The position numbers were made by a program, and so were the translations under genes. Of a DNA stretch of 64,000 nt, positions 34,963 through 46,306 are shown one piece after another. The notes beneath the pieces were generated by a model. It did no database searches and was not told where the DNA came from. It worked only from the letters and a program-made list of their open reading frames with translations. Source of the stretch: Streptomyces cyanogenus (GTDB taxonomy: Bacteria > Actinomycetota > Actinomycetes > Streptomycetales > Streptomycetaceae). Where the stretch lies: NCBI RefSeq assembly GCF_017526105.1, contig NZ_CP071839.1, positions 3,152,501 to 3,216,500 of the forward strand, written 5' to 3'. The first letter of the stretch is position 1, and every line of letters starts with the position of its first letter.

Positions 34963-36642
34963 GTGGAAGACGTCGGATCGGTGCGCACTGCCGTGCTCCG
35001 GGAAGATGAGTTCGATTCCGGCGCATTCCAGGCCAGCGCGAGCATCGTGCAGGCGGGCTTCTACTGCTGGGAGATCGCCACGGGCGAGGTGAGCTGCGAT
35101 CCCCTCACCCTCGCGCTGCACGGCCTGCCCGAGAACGGCCCGTCGGACATCTCGAGCTTCCTGGCCACCGTGCACGAGTCCGATCTGGCCGATGTGCGCG
35201 ATGCCTTGGGTCTGATAGCGGAGTCCTGCGGCAACTACCAGATCGAGTACCGCGTCACCTCCGACGACGGCCGGCTCAGGTCCCTGGAAGCCCGGGGCCG
35301 CGTCCTGCCCGGCGCTGACGGGCTGCCGGCCCGCATGGTCGGAGTGGTCATGGACACCACGGCCGTCCATGAACGCCACGAGGCGGAGAAGCGTCGGCTG
35401 TACGAGCGCGCCACCCGTGACCGCTGGATGCGGGAGCTGACCTCGGCTCTGGCCGCCGCGGTGACGGTCAGGGACATCATGACCGCCGCACAAGCAGGAT
35501 TGCGTACCTTCGGAGCGGACGCACTGGCGGTGATCGCCCCGGAAGGGAACCGGTTGACCGTCGTCGCCTCGTGCGCCGACGACGAGCAGAAGGAGGACTC
35601 TCTTCGAGTCCTCGACGCCACGGCCCGCGCCCTCGTGGAGGAGTCACTCGTCCGGAGAGCGCCCGTTCTCGTCCGCTCCGCGGACGAACTGATCACCGAT
35701 CATCCGCACCTGGCACCGCTCGCGCAGTCGGCCCCACAGGCGTGGGCGGCGGTGCCGCTCACGGACTCGCGCGGCCGCGCCAGTTCCTGCCTCGTCAGTT
35801 TCCCCGAGCCGCAGGAGTTCCTGACCGAGGAGCGGGCCCTCCTGGTCGCCGCCATGGGACTGCTCGCCCAGTCACTGGAGCGAGCCGGCATGTACGAGTC
35901 GGAACACGCACTCGCCACCGAGCTCCAGCGTGGCATGCTGCCGCGCGGGCCGCTCACCGTGCCGGGTGTGACCATCGCCGCCCGCTACCAGGCTGCCACC
36001 TCCGGCATGTGGATCGGTGGCGACTGGTACGACGCCATCAGCCTGCCCGACGGTGGCGTGGCTCTGGTCATAGGAGACGTGCAGGGACACAGCGTTCACG
36101 CCGCGTCTCTCATGGGGCGGCTGCGTACCGCCGTGCACGCCTACGCGAACGAAGGACACCCGCCCGCGGCCGTCCTGGAACGCACCAACCGCCTGCTGGC
36201 CGAGCTGAACACCGACCCGGACTCGGCCCTGTTCGCCACATGCTGCTACATGGCGCTCAACCCCTTCGACGGAACGCTCCGGGTGTGCCGGGCCGGTCAT
36301 CCGGCCCCAGCGCTGATCACGCCCCGCAAACCGCCGCGACTCCTGGAGGTCCCCGGCGGCCTCCCTCTGGGAATCGACCGGGAGCAGCGGTACCCCACCA
36401 CCCGCCTTCGCATCGCTCCGGGCAGCGTGCTCGCGCTGACCACCGACGGCCTGCTCGAAGCCGTGAACAAGGACATCGACCAGGGCACCGAGAGGTTTCT
36501 CCGAGGTCTGCGAGGCGCTCCCACTGCGGACCTGGAGAGGGTTGTCGACGACCTCCTCGACGGTACGCAGAAGGCTCACGGCCTGGGCGACGACGTCGCT
36601 CTGCTCCTGGCTCGTCTGAACCGGCCCGGCCACCGCAGCTGA
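34963..36642 (+). CDS. PAS/GAF-domain PP2C-type serine phosphatase (SpoIIE family)
   Basis: 559 residues. Residues ~25-125 look like a PAS sensor (GFYCWEIATGEVSCDPLTLALHGLPENG ... GRVLPGADGLPARMVGVVMDTT), ~145-290 a GAF domain (VTVRDIMTAAQAGLRTFGADALAVIAPEGN), and ~310-555 the SpoIIE phosphatase (TELQRGMLPRG; GMWIGGDWYDAISLPDGGVALVIGDVQGHSVHAASLMGRLR; GHPAPALI; ALTTDGLLEA; GDDVALLLARL) with the Asp metal ligands in GGDWYD, GDVQGH, TDGL and GDD. Such proteins dephosphorylate anti-anti-sigma factors. No anti-sigma kinase or STAS gene is adjacent. GTG 34963 with GGGAG seven bases upstream. Confidence 0.92.
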   Translation: MEDVGSVRTAVLREDEFDSGAFQASASIVQAGFYCWEIATGEVSCDPLTLALHGLPENGPSDISSFLATVHESDLADVRDALGLIAESCGNYQIEYRVTSDDGRLRSLEARGRVLPGADGLPARMVGVVMDTTAVHERHEAEKRRLYERATRDRWMRELTSALAAAVTVRDIMTAAQAGLRTFGADALAVIAPEGNRLTVVASCADDEQKEDSLRVLDATARALVEESLVRRAPVLVRSADELITDHPHLAPLAQSAPQAWAAVPLTDSRGRASSCLVSFPEPQEFLTEERALLVAAMGLLAQSLERAGMYESEHALATELQRGMLPRGPLTVPGVTIAARYQAATSGMWIGGDWYDAISLPDGGVALVIGDVQGHSVHAASLMGRLRTAVHAYANEGHPPAAVLERTNRLLAELNTDPDSALFATCCYMALNPFDGTLRVCRAGHPAPALITPRKPPRLLEVPGGLPLGIDREQRYPTTRLRIAPGSVLALTTDGLLEAVNKDIDQGTERFLRGLRGAPTADLERVVDDLLDGTQKAHGLGDDVALLLARLNRPGHRS

Positions 36643-36657
36643 CCCTGCCCTGACCCC

Positions 36658-36674
36658 GCCTGTTCCCAACAGGC
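36658..36674 (+). terminator. Short hairpin after the SpoIIE-type gene
   Basis: GCCTGTT (36658-36664), loop CCC and AACAGGC (36668-36674), 16 bases past the stop. It is short but well placed to end the phosphatase transcript before the terpene synthase. Confidence 0.45.
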
Positions 36675-36802
36675 CGCTGTCGCCGGGACCTCGTATGAGC
36701 GGACCACCGAATTGCCCGGCCGTTGTGCTTCTCCGCAGGGTAATTTACGCCGGTGTCACTGGATGTCGCGAGGCAGAGGATTACCGAGAAGCGAGCTGAC
36801 GA

Positions 36803-37795
36803 ATGGACAATTTCCGGATTCCGGACCTCTACATACCCGTACCGGCAGCGCTCAATCCGGAACTCCAGGAGGCTGCTGCGGCGGCTGAGGCATGGCTGGA
36901 CGAGTTCGGCCTGGTGCCCACCGAGGAGGCGCGTCGGCATGTGCAGCGCACTCGTGTGGACCGGCTTACCGCATGGCTGTGCCCGAACGCTGAGCAGGAG
37001 GCGCTGACGCTGATCACCCAGTGGAACGCGTGGCTCTTCCAGTTGGACGACCAGTTCGACGACGACCCGGTGCGCGGTTACCAGCCCGAGCGGTGGCGGG
37101 AGGCGTTCGGGCCACTGTTCGCCGTCTTCGACGGAACCGTTGCGGCCGGGCGACTGGCGCGCTCCCTGGCCGATCTGTGGCGCCGCACGACGGCTGTCCG
37201 TTCCTCCGCATGGCAGCGACGATTCATCCCGCACCTGCTGTGGTATTTCGACAGCTACCGGGCCGACATGATTCATCGTGAGGAAGGGCGCGTACCCGGC
37301 CTGCAGCAATATCTCGCCCACCGCCGCGCCTCGTTCGCGTTCGACGCCGTTCTGGACCTGATGGAAATCGGTACCGGTGTCGACCTGTCCGACCAACTGC
37401 ATGCGAACCCGGCCTTTGCGGACATGCGAGAGGCGGTGATCTACGCGAACGCCTGCATCAACGACCTCTACTCGCTACCCAAAGAACTCGCGCATGACTA
37501 TGCGTTCAACGCCGTCACGGTGATCTGCCATCATCACCGGTGCAGCCTCCAGGAGGCGGTGGAGCGAGTGGCCGTGATGCAGGCCGGATACGTCCAGCGC
37601 ATCCTCGATCTCGAACAGGTCCTGCCCGAACGGCTGACGCGTTCCGGCCTCGCCGACGACGTCGACGAGGCACTGCTCTGCGTCAGGGACTTCCACGCGC
37701 TCACCGCCGGGAACGTCGCCTGGTCGAAGGAGACGGGGCGGTACGCCGAGATAGAGACCGAACCGACCTACCTGGCCGACTTGTTCATTCCGTAG
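36803..37795 (+). CDS. Class I terpene synthase
   Basis: 330 residues, the usual length for bacterial sesquiterpene synthases. The aspartate-rich Mg2+ motif is a variant, LFQLDDQFDDDP, near residues 78-89 (DDQFD instead of the common DDxxD/E spacing), and the NSE/DTE triad is in ACINDLYSLPKELAHD (N...S...E) near residues 218-233. RY in KETGRYAEIE near residue 315 fits the conserved Arg-Tyr pair. It should cyclise farnesyl or geranyl diphosphate; the product cannot be deduced. ATG 36803 with weak ribosome site GAGAAGCGAG. No P450 or prenyl-diphosphate synthase is adjacent, so it may be a stand-alone volatile producer. Confidence 0.9.
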   Translation: MDNFRIPDLYIPVPAALNPELQEAAAAAEAWLDEFGLVPTEEARRHVQRTRVDRLTAWLCPNAEQEALTLITQWNAWLFQLDDQFDDDPVRGYQPERWREAFGPLFAVFDGTVAAGRLARSLADLWRRTTAVRSSAWQRRFIPHLLWYFDSYRADMIHREEGRVPGLQQYLAHRRASFAFDAVLDLMEIGTGVDLSDQLHANPAFADMREAVIYANACINDLYSLPKELAHDYAFNAVTVICHHHRCSLQEAVERVAVMQAGYVQRILDLEQVLPERLTRSGLADDVDEALLCVRDFHALTAGNVAWSKETGRYAEIETEPTYLADLFIP

Positions 37796-37898
37796 GACCC
37801 GACGGCCGCCCTGTGGCCGCTCCACAGGGCGCGCAGGACGCGCCGCGCCGAGGACCGGCCGGGTGGAAACATTTCCGCGCACGCCTCTTGACCACTGA

Positions 37899-37914
37899 TA
37901 CCTACCGGTCAGTA
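37899..37914. promoter_or_regulatory. Imperfect palindrome resembling a TetR-family operator
   Basis: TACCTACCGGTCAGTA is symmetric in 12 of 16 positions around ACCGGT, the pattern of many Streptomyces TetR-type operators (TAC..ACCGGT..GTA). A wider ACTGA/TCAGT pair brackets it (37894-37913). It is 183 bases upstream of the lipase start and follows the terpene synthase stop by about 100 bases. No TetR gene is in this area. Confidence 0.5.
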
Positions 37915-38096
37915 CGCTCACGCCACCCTCGATGACACCGGTGTCCTCTCCCCCGTGCGGCCACGGCGAACGGCCCCCCGGCATGCCGCCGCACGCCCCT
38001 AGGCAGGAGCTCCCGCGACCCGGGAAACGCCCCAGCGCTGTCCTTCGCCAGAACGCGCCGTCGAGCGCTGTCCCGAACCCCACCCGGGAGTCCGTC

Positions 38097-38786
38097 GTGA
38101 ACAAAACCCTTGCCGGCGCAGCCGTCGCCGTGGCCGCCGCCCTTCTCGCCGTACACGCCTCCCTCCCCGCCCAGGCGTCGAACAGCTCGACCTTCGACTC
38201 GACCAGCAATCCCGTCCTCTTTGTGCACGGTTACACCGGTGACGCCGGCAACTGGAACACCATGGCGGGCCGTTTCGGAACCGACGGCTGGCCGTCCTCG
38301 TACCTCGACCAGTGGTCCTACGACTGGCATCAGTCCAATGCCACGACCGCCCAGCAGCTGTCCGCCGAAGTCGACCGTCTCCTCGCCGCCACCGGCGCCA
38401 CCAAGGTCGACATCGTCAGCCACTCCATGGGAGGGCTCTCCTCGCGCTACTACCTCAAGAACCTCGGCGGAGCCTCCAAGGTCGACGCCTGGGTGTCACT
38501 GGGAGGACCGAACCACGGCACCGACAGCGCCAACAGCTGCCTCGACACCTCCTGCACCGAGATGCGCATCGGCTCCGGCTTCCTCGCCGCCCTCAACTCC
38601 GGCGACGAGACACCGGGCTCACCCCGTTACGCCACCTGGTGGTCGCCCTGCGACACGGTGATCAACCCCGACAGCTCCGTTTCCCTGTCCGGCGCCGCCA
38701 ACACCAAGACCGCCTGCCTCACCCACACCGGCCTGCTCACCGACGCGACGGTCTACGCCCAGACCAGAGACATGATCAACGGCTGA
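38097..38786 (+). CDS. Secreted triacylglycerol lipase / esterase
   Basis: 229 residues with a signal peptide (VNKTLAGAAVAVAAALLAVHASLPAQAS). The mature protein starts about residue 30 and has PVLFVHGYTGDAGNW (oxyanion region), the nucleophile in VDIVSHSMGGLSSRYYL (SHSMGG) and a Cys-containing middle (SCLDTSCTEM). The catalytic Asp and His should lie in the C-terminal third (SPCDTVINPDSSVSLSGA, KTACLTHTGLLTD). Close in layout to small Streptomyces class I lipases. GTG 38097 with GGGAG upstream; the longer frame to 37932 is not needed. Confidence 0.9.
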   Translation: MNKTLAGAAVAVAAALLAVHASLPAQASNSSTFDSTSNPVLFVHGYTGDAGNWNTMAGRFGTDGWPSSYLDQWSYDWHQSNATTAQQLSAEVDRLLAATGATKVDIVSHSMGGLSSRYYLKNLGGASKVDAWVSLGGPNHGTDSANSCLDTSCTEMRIGSGFLAALNSGDETPGSPRYATWWSPCDTVINPDSSVSLSGAANTKTACLTHTGLLTDATVYAQTRDMING

Positions 38787-38802
38787 CCGCTCCCCACCAG
38801 CC

Positions 38803-38831
38803 GGCAGGGGCCGCTCACCGCGGCCCCTGCC
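38803..38831 (+). terminator. Terminator of the lipase gene
   Basis: GGCAGGGGCCGC (38803-38814), loop TCACC and GCGGCCCCTGCC (38820-38831) pair perfectly, 17 bases past the stop. The rest of the 285-base gap to 39071 holds no gene. Confidence 0.85.
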
Positions 38832-39071
38832 ACCGCCTCCAGCCCGGCGCCTGGTTGACCACCGCGAAGATCGTGGCGCCGTCCGCATCGTCCTCACGGG
38901 ACATTGCCGGCCGAGTGCTCGCACGAGCGCCGCGCTACTCGACCGACGGCCGCAGGCGCTGCTCTCCGGGAGCACGCCGCCGACACCATAGAGCGAGGAC
39001 GAGGCACGAGCGAACTCAGACAGCGCCGCAGCCGCCTCGCCCTCGATCACCCGATCGAGCGCTCGCCCACC

Positions 39072-41033
<1,962 letters not shown>

Positions 41034-41145
41034 CTCGCGAACCTTCATGAGCTGACTGGGGGGTACCCCCGGCCGGAGGCTGGGGGCGGGGTGACCATCA
41101 AGCGTAACCCGCCCGGCGGCCTGTCCCGAACGCCCAGCCGGATGC

Positions 41146-42648
41146 TCAGCCGGCCGCCCCGGACCTGATCTTCCTCCACCGTGCGGGCAGCTCCGCCTCC
41201 GTGGCCGCCGCTCGCGCCTCCTCCCTGCCGTACAGCACGCCGTAGGTGAACGCGCTCTCACCTGCCGCGTGAGCCACCGCAGCGAGCTCCAGGAGGGTGC
41301 GGCGGGCCATGACGCCGTCCTGGTGGTCGCCGAGGAGGGTGGTGAGGGACTTCATGCCCGCGGTGAGGGCGCGGGCGGGGGCGCCCAGGGCCGCGGTGGC
41401 GGCCTCGGCGGCGTAGCGGGTGCGCTTGGCCTTCTTGCGGGCCTCGTGCAGGGCGAGATCGCGGTCCTGGCCCGGTGGCAGCTCCAGCGCGTGTTCCAGG
41501 ACGGCCGCGAGCTTCTTCTCGTCCTTGCCCACGGCCTTGCCGAGCACCTTCCCCGGTTTCCTCCCGGCCGCCTTGCGCAGTGGCGGGTCCGCGAGGAGGG
41601 CGTCCAGGGTGTCCAGCAGGGTCAGGTAGCGGCGGGAGTCCAGGACACCGGTCAGGTGGGCGTGGGCGCTGCGGTGCCGGGCGTCGGCCCAGGCGGTGAG
41701 CCGCTCGGGGACGGGGCCGGTGACCAGGGCGGGCGGGAGTGCGTCGAGGGCGGTTTTCAGGCGGTCGGCCAGCACCTCCTGGTCGCGGTCGGTGCCCAGC
41801 TCGGCCGCGAGCCACTTCAGCTCGGCGCCGAGGGGGTCGGTGACGGTGCGGTCCAGGACGGTGCCGAAGGTGCGCAGGGTGCTGCGGGCGCGGCGGGTGG
41901 CGACCCGCATGCGGTGTACGGCGTCGGGGAGTCCGCGGCGGACGGCGGGGTCCAGCTCGACCAGGGTGTCCCGCTGGGTGCGGAGATAGGCGAGGACGTG
42001 GTCGCCGGCGGTCACCGGCGGCGGGGGGCCGGTCTTGCCGCCGCGGCGGCGGCCGGCCGTCAGTTCCAGGGCGCGGGCCAGTTTCGACGGCGAGGCGGCG
42101 GGGCGTACGCCCGCCTTGCGCAGCCGCTTCTCCAGCTGGTCGAGGACGGCCGGGTCGCCGCCGTCGGCCAGTTCCACCTCGATCTCGGTCCACTGGGCGG
42201 CCCGCCTCTTGCCGGTGAGCCGCTCGGCGGTCACGGTGTCGAGGCTCGCCTCGGCCAGCAGGGTGCCCTCGGCGTCGACCAGGTGCCGCACGTCGCGGGA
42301 GGAGCGCAGCCGGACCAGGGGGATCAGCTCGGTGTCCCGGACGCGGGAGCGGACGAGGGCGGCGATGTCCTCGGGGACGGTGTCGGACAGCGGGGCCCTG
42401 ATCTCGTCGCGGACTCCGGGGGCGACCGGGAACTTCAGATGCCAGCCTGCGTCCGCGCCGCCGGTGCGGCGGCGCAGCGTGAGCGAGGCGGCGGTCAGGC
42501 GTTCGTCGGCGGTGTCGTAGTAGGTGGCGTCCAGGTCGACCAGGCCCTTGTCGAGGACGGCGGCCACGCCGCCGGCGCCGGTCAGGTCGGGCAGCCCGCT
42601 GTCGTCGGATTCGTACTTGCGCTCGATCTCGCGTTTCGCCTCCGCCAT
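41146..42648 (-). CDS. CYTH and CHAD domain protein
   Basis: 500 residues. The N-terminal CYTH (triphosphate tunnel metalloenzyme) domain starts with REIERKYESDD (residues 6-16), the ExExK-type signature, and covers about 1-200 (TLRRRTGGADAGWHLKFP; EIEVELADG). The C-terminal ~280 residues form an alpha-helical CHAD domain rich in conserved His/Arg/Lys (AVHRMRVATRRARSTLRTF; KWLAAELGTDRDQEVLADRL; LHEARKKAKRTRYAAE). CHAD proteins bind inorganic polyphosphate, and the CYTH half may hydrolyse triphosphates. ATG 42648. It precedes rodA in chromosomal position but is the gene downstream of it in transcription, with a 51-base gap. Confidence 0.92.
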   Translation of the reverse strand: MAEAKREIERKYESDDSGLPDLTGAGGVAAVLDKGLVDLDATYYDTADERLTAASLTLRRRTGGADAGWHLKFPVAPGVRDEIRAPLSDTVPEDIAALVRSRVRDTELIPLVRLRSSRDVRHLVDAEGTLLAEASLDTVTAERLTGKRRAAQWTEIEVELADGGDPAVLDQLEKRLRKAGVRPAASPSKLARALELTAGRRRGGKTGPPPPVTAGDHVLAYLRTQRDTLVELDPAVRRGLPDAVHRMRVATRRARSTLRTFGTVLDRTVTDPLGAELKWLAAELGTDRDQEVLADRLKTALDALPPALVTGPVPERLTAWADARHRSAHAHLTGVLDSRRYLTLLDTLDALLADPPLRKAAGRKPGKVLGKAVGKDEKKLAAVLEHALELPPGQDRDLALHEARKKAKRTRYAAEAATAALGAPARALTAGMKSLTTLLGDHQDGVMARRTLLELAAVAHAAGESAFTYGVLYGREEARAAATEAELPARWRKIRSGAAG

Positions 42649-42699
42649 GCCCCGAATCTAGTGTCCGGGGCGGCGATATGGCAGAGGGCGTCCGCTGTC

Positions 42700-43896
42700 C
42701 TAGGCCGACATCGGGCGCTGCACCTTGATCGACTGGAGCAGGCCCACCGCGACCCATACCGCGAACATCGACGAGCCGCCGTACGACACGAACGGCAGGG
42801 GCAGGCCGGTGACCGGCATGATGCCGAGGGTCATGCCGATGTTCTCGAAGGACTGGAAGGCGAACCAGGCGACGATCCCGGCGGCGACGGTCGTCCCGTA
42901 CAGCTCGGTGGAGTCACGTGCTATCCGGCAGGCGCGCCACAGGACGACGCCGATCAGGAAGACGATGAAGCCGGCGCCGACGAAGCCCAGCTCCTCCCCC
43001 GCGACCGTGAAGACGAAGTCGGTCTGCTGCTCGGGTACGAACTGACCGGTGGTCTGCGAGCCGTGGAAGAGGCCGGCTCCGGTGAGTCCGCCGGAGCCGA
43101 TGGCGATGCGAGCCTGGTTGGTGTTGTAGCCCACGCCGGCCGGGTCCAGGTCCGGGTTGGCGAAGGCGGCGAACCGGTTGATCTGGTACTCGTCCAGGAT
43201 GTGCAGCTGCCAGATCGCGATGCAGCCGATCACGCCGGCCGTGAGCAGGCCGAAGACCCAGCGGTTGGAGGCGCCGGAGGCGAGCAGGACGCCCAGGATG
43301 ATCGCCACCATGGCCAGCACCGAGCCGAGGTCGGGCATGAGCAGCAGGATGAGGATCGGTACGGCGGCCAGGCACAGGGACTGGAACACCGTGCGGTGGT
43401 CGGGGTACGGCTTGTCGCCCGCGTCCACCCGGGCGGCCAGCATCATGGCCATGCCCAGGATGATCGTGACCTTGAGGAACTCGGCGGGCTGGAGCGAGAA
43501 GCCGCCGATGACCAGCCAGTTGCGCTGGCCGTTGATCGTCGCGCCGAGCGGGGTGAGGACCACCAGGGCGAGGAGCACCGACAGGCCGTAGAGGATCGGC
43601 ACGGCGTTGCGCAGGGCGCGGTGGCCGAGCCAGACCGTGCCGATCATCAGGGCGACCCCGATGCCGAGGTTCATCAGGTGCCGGACCAGGAAGAAGTACG
43701 GGTCGCCCTGGTTCAGCTCGGTGCGGTTGCGGGTCGCCGAGTACACCAGCAGGGAGCCCAGCAGGGACAGGGCGGTGGCCGCGAACAGCATCGGCCAGTC
43801 CAGCCGGCGGGCGAGCGAGTCGCGGGCGAAGATCCTGGTCCAGCCGGCCCGCGCGGGGCCGTAACCGGAGACGGAGAAGCTGTTCGTGCCGGTCAT
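42700..43896 (-). CDS. rodA: Rod-shape SEDS peptidoglycan glycosyltransferase RodA
   Basis: 398 residues with about 10 membrane helices, the SEDS glycan polymerase that works with PBP2. Landmarks are DWPMLFAATALSLLGSLLVYSATR, NWLVIGGFSLQPAEFLKVTIILGMA (the QPAE motif), LIPMPDLG-like LLLMPDLGSVLAM, and the end FENIGMTLGIMPVTGLPLPFVSYGGSSMFAVW. The start ATG overlaps the PBP2 stop by four bases (ATGA), so the pair is translationally coupled. In S. coelicolor the homologue in this position (sfr) is part of the spore-wall complex (memory). Confidence 0.96.
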   Translation of the reverse strand: MTGTNSFSVSGYGPARAGWTRIFARDSLARRLDWPMLFAATALSLLGSLLVYSATRNRTELNQGDPYFFLVRHLMNLGIGVALMIGTVWLGHRALRNAVPILYGLSVLLALVVLTPLGATINGQRNWLVIGGFSLQPAEFLKVTIILGMAMMLAARVDAGDKPYPDHRTVFQSLCLAAVPILILLLMPDLGSVLAMVAIILGVLLASGASNRWVFGLLTAGVIGCIAIWQLHILDEYQINRFAAFANPDLDPAGVGYNTNQARIAIGSGGLTGAGLFHGSQTTGQFVPEQQTDFVFTVAGEELGFVGAGFIVFLIGVVLWRACRIARDSTELYGTTVAAGIVAWFAFQSFENIGMTLGIMPVTGLPLPFVSYGGSSMFAVWVAVGLLQSIKVQRPMSA

Positions 43897-46145
43897 GAAG
43901 GCGTCCTCCGGCTCCTCCGCCTGCGCGGCCGTCTGCGGGTGTCGCGGTTGCCCGTGGTGGGCGAGGGCGTGGTCCCCGCGGGCTGCTGGTCGTCGCCGTT
44001 GGTGGGGTTGTTCTTCTGGGCGGCCTCGGCTTCCTTGGCCGGGTCGCCGGTGATCTTGGGGGCGGCGATGGTGCCGTCCGTGCGGACCTTGGGCAGGCCC
44101 TTCTGCGGCTCGGGCAGCAGCGCCTTCTTGTTCTCGATGGAGCCGTCGGCCTGGACGCCGTAGAGCGCGCTGTAGATGTTGCGCACGGCCTCGCCGGAGG
44201 CTCCGGAACCCGTACCGGCCTGGGCGATCGTCATGATCACCGTGTAGTCCTTGGAGTAGGTGGCCAGCCAGGACGTGGTCTGCTTGCCGTAGACCTCGGC
44301 GGTACCGGTCTTGGCGTGCAGCGGGATCTTGTCCTGGGGCCAGCCGCCGAACTTCCAGGCCGCCGTACCGCGGGTGATGACGCCGGCGAAGGCGTCATTC
44401 ATGCCTCTGAGGGTGGCCTGGCTGACCGGGAGCTTTCCGCGCTTCTTCGGCTTGATCTCCTGCACGCTCCTGCCGTCGGGGCTGATGATCGCCTTGCCGA
44501 TGGTCGGCTGGTACATCGTGCCGCCGTTGGCGACGGCGCCGTAGATCACGGCCTCCTGGATCGGCGTGACGAGCGTGTCGCCCTGGCCGATGGAGTAGTT
44601 GATCGAGTCACCTTCGCGCATCTTGTTGCCTTCGAGGCAGTTCTCGTAGGCGATCTTCTCGACGTAGGAGCCGTCCTTCTTGCCGGTCTTGCACCAGGCG
44701 TCCTTGTTGGCCTTCCAGTAGTTCAGCTTCCACTGGCGGTCGGGCACACGGCCGGTGACCTCGTTGGGCAGGTCGATGCCGGTCTCGCTGCCGAGGCCGA
44801 ACTGGTGGGCGGCCTTGTAGAAGTAGTCCTTCGGCTGGCCCTTCTTGGGGTTGATGCCGCCGTCCTTCTTCCACTCCCTGTCGGCCAGGTAGTAGAAGAC
44901 GGTGTCGCAGGAGACCTCCAGCGCCCGGCCCAGCGGGATGGGGCCGAAGCTCTCGCCCTCGAAGTTCTTGAAGACCTGGCCGCCGACCGAGTAGGAGCTG
45001 GTGCAGGGGTAGCGGCCGTCGAAGTCGTAGCCGGCCTCGACCGCGGCGGCCGTGGAGACCACCTTGAACGTCGAGCCGGGTGCGGCCTGGCCCTGTATGG
45101 CCCGGTTGAGCAGGGGGTAGTCCGAGTCCTTGCCGGTGAGGGCCTTGTAGTCCTTGCCGGAGATGCCGCCGACCCAGACGTTCGGGTCGTACGTCGGCGC
45201 GGAGGCCATGGCGACGATCCGGCCGGTCTTGGCCTCCATCACCACGACGGCGCCCGAGTCGGCCTTGTAGTTGGTGCCGGTGATCTTGTCGAACTGCTTG
45301 CGGGCGGCCTTCATGGCCTTGTCCAGTTCGTACTCGGCGACCCGCTGGACGCGGGAGTCGATGCTGGTGACCAGGTTGGAACCGGGCTCGGCCGCGTCCG
45401 ACCTGGCCTTGCCGATGACCCGGCCGAGGTTGTCCACCTCGTAGCGGGTGACGCCGGCCTTGCCGCGCAGCACCTTGTCGTAGGTCCGCTCCAGGCCGGA
45501 GCGGCCGACCATGTCGGAGCGCAGGTAGGGCGAGTCGGTGTCCTTGGCCTTCTGGATCTCGTCGTCGGTGACGGGCGAGAGATAGCCGAGCACCTGCGCG
45601 GTGTTGGACTTGCCGGGGCCCGGGTAGCGGCGGACGGCCTCGGGCTCGGCGGTGATGCCGGGGAAGTCCTCGGAGCGCTCGCGGATCTGCAGGGCCTGCC
45701 TGGCCGTGGCCTCGTCGGTGATGGGGATCGGCTGGTACGGCGAGCCGTTCCAGCAGGGCTGGGGGGTCTTGGCGTCGCACAGCCGGACCTTCTGCATGAC
45801 CTCCTTGGGGCTCATGCCGAGGACGCCGGCCAGCTTGGTGAGGACTGCCTTGCCGTCGTCCTTCTGCTTCAGCAGGTCGGTGCGGGAGGCGGAGACGACC
45901 AGGCGGGTCTCGTTGTCCGCGAGGGGCACACCGCGGGCGTCCAGGATGTCGCCGCGCACGGCGGGGTCGACGACCTGCTGGACGTGGTTGCCGGAGGCCT
46001 CCTTCTGGTAATCGGCGCCCTCGCGGATCTGCAGGTACCACAACCGGCCGCCGAGCGTGCCGAGGAGGGAGAGGACGAGGATCTGGATCACGACGAGCCG
46101 GGTCTGGACGCGTGGGGTCCGACCGGTCTCGGGGATGTTGGTCAC
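43893..46145 (-). CDS. mrdA: Penicillin-binding protein 2 (class B)
   Basis: 750 residues, peptidoglycan DD-transpeptidase. A membrane anchor (LVVIQILVLSLLGTLGGRLWYLQ, residues ~16-38), a dimerisation region, and the penicillin-binding domain from about 270. Active-site Ser is in PGSTFKV near residue 357 (SxxK), the SxN motif is in the following segment (ALEVSCDTVFYY), and KTG in HAKTGTAEVYGK near residue 612. The C-terminus has an Asn/Gln/Pro/Thr tail (~50 residues) ending in a basic run. GTG 46145. It is first in a two-gene unit with rodA; a 161-base gap (46146-46306) separates it from mreD. Confidence 0.97.
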   Translation of the reverse strand: MTNIPETGRTPRVQTRLVVIQILVLSLLGTLGGRLWYLQIREGADYQKEASGNHVQQVVDPAVRGDILDARGVPLADNETRLVVSASRTDLLKQKDDGKAVLTKLAGVLGMSPKEVMQKVRLCDAKTPQPCWNGSPYQPIPITDEATARQALQIRERSEDFPGITAEPEAVRRYPGPGKSNTAQVLGYLSPVTDDEIQKAKDTDSPYLRSDMVGRSGLERTYDKVLRGKAGVTRYEVDNLGRVIGKARSDAAEPGSNLVTSIDSRVQRVAEYELDKAMKAARKQFDKITGTNYKADSGAVVVMEAKTGRIVAMASAPTYDPNVWVGGISGKDYKALTGKDSDYPLLNRAIQGQAAPGSTFKVVSTAAAVEAGYDFDGRYPCTSSYSVGGQVFKNFEGESFGPIPLGRALEVSCDTVFYYLADREWKKDGGINPKKGQPKDYFYKAAHQFGLGSETGIDLPNEVTGRVPDRQWKLNYWKANKDAWCKTGKKDGSYVEKIAYENCLEGNKMREGDSINYSIGQGDTLVTPIQEAVIYGAVANGGTMYQPTIGKAIISPDGRSVQEIKPKKRGKLPVSQATLRGMNDAFAGVITRGTAAWKFGGWPQDKIPLHAKTGTAEVYGKQTTSWLATYSKDYTVIMTIAQAGTGSGASGEAVRNIYSALYGVQADGSIENKKALLPEPQKGLPKVRTDGTIAAPKITGDPAKEAEAAQKNNPTNGDDQQPAGTTPSPTTGNRDTRRRPRRRRSRRTPS

Positions 46146-46306
46146 TGCGGCTGTCTCCCCCTCTCAGTGTGCGAACGTCCGGGCGCGGCGGGCGTGTGTG
46201 CGAACCGCCCGTGCGCGTACGAATGATGAACGACCAGCCTGTGCACCCGCGTTCCGGGGACGCTGACCCGTTCGGGTGAACTCGCCGGGGTGGAACTCGC
46301 CGCCGC

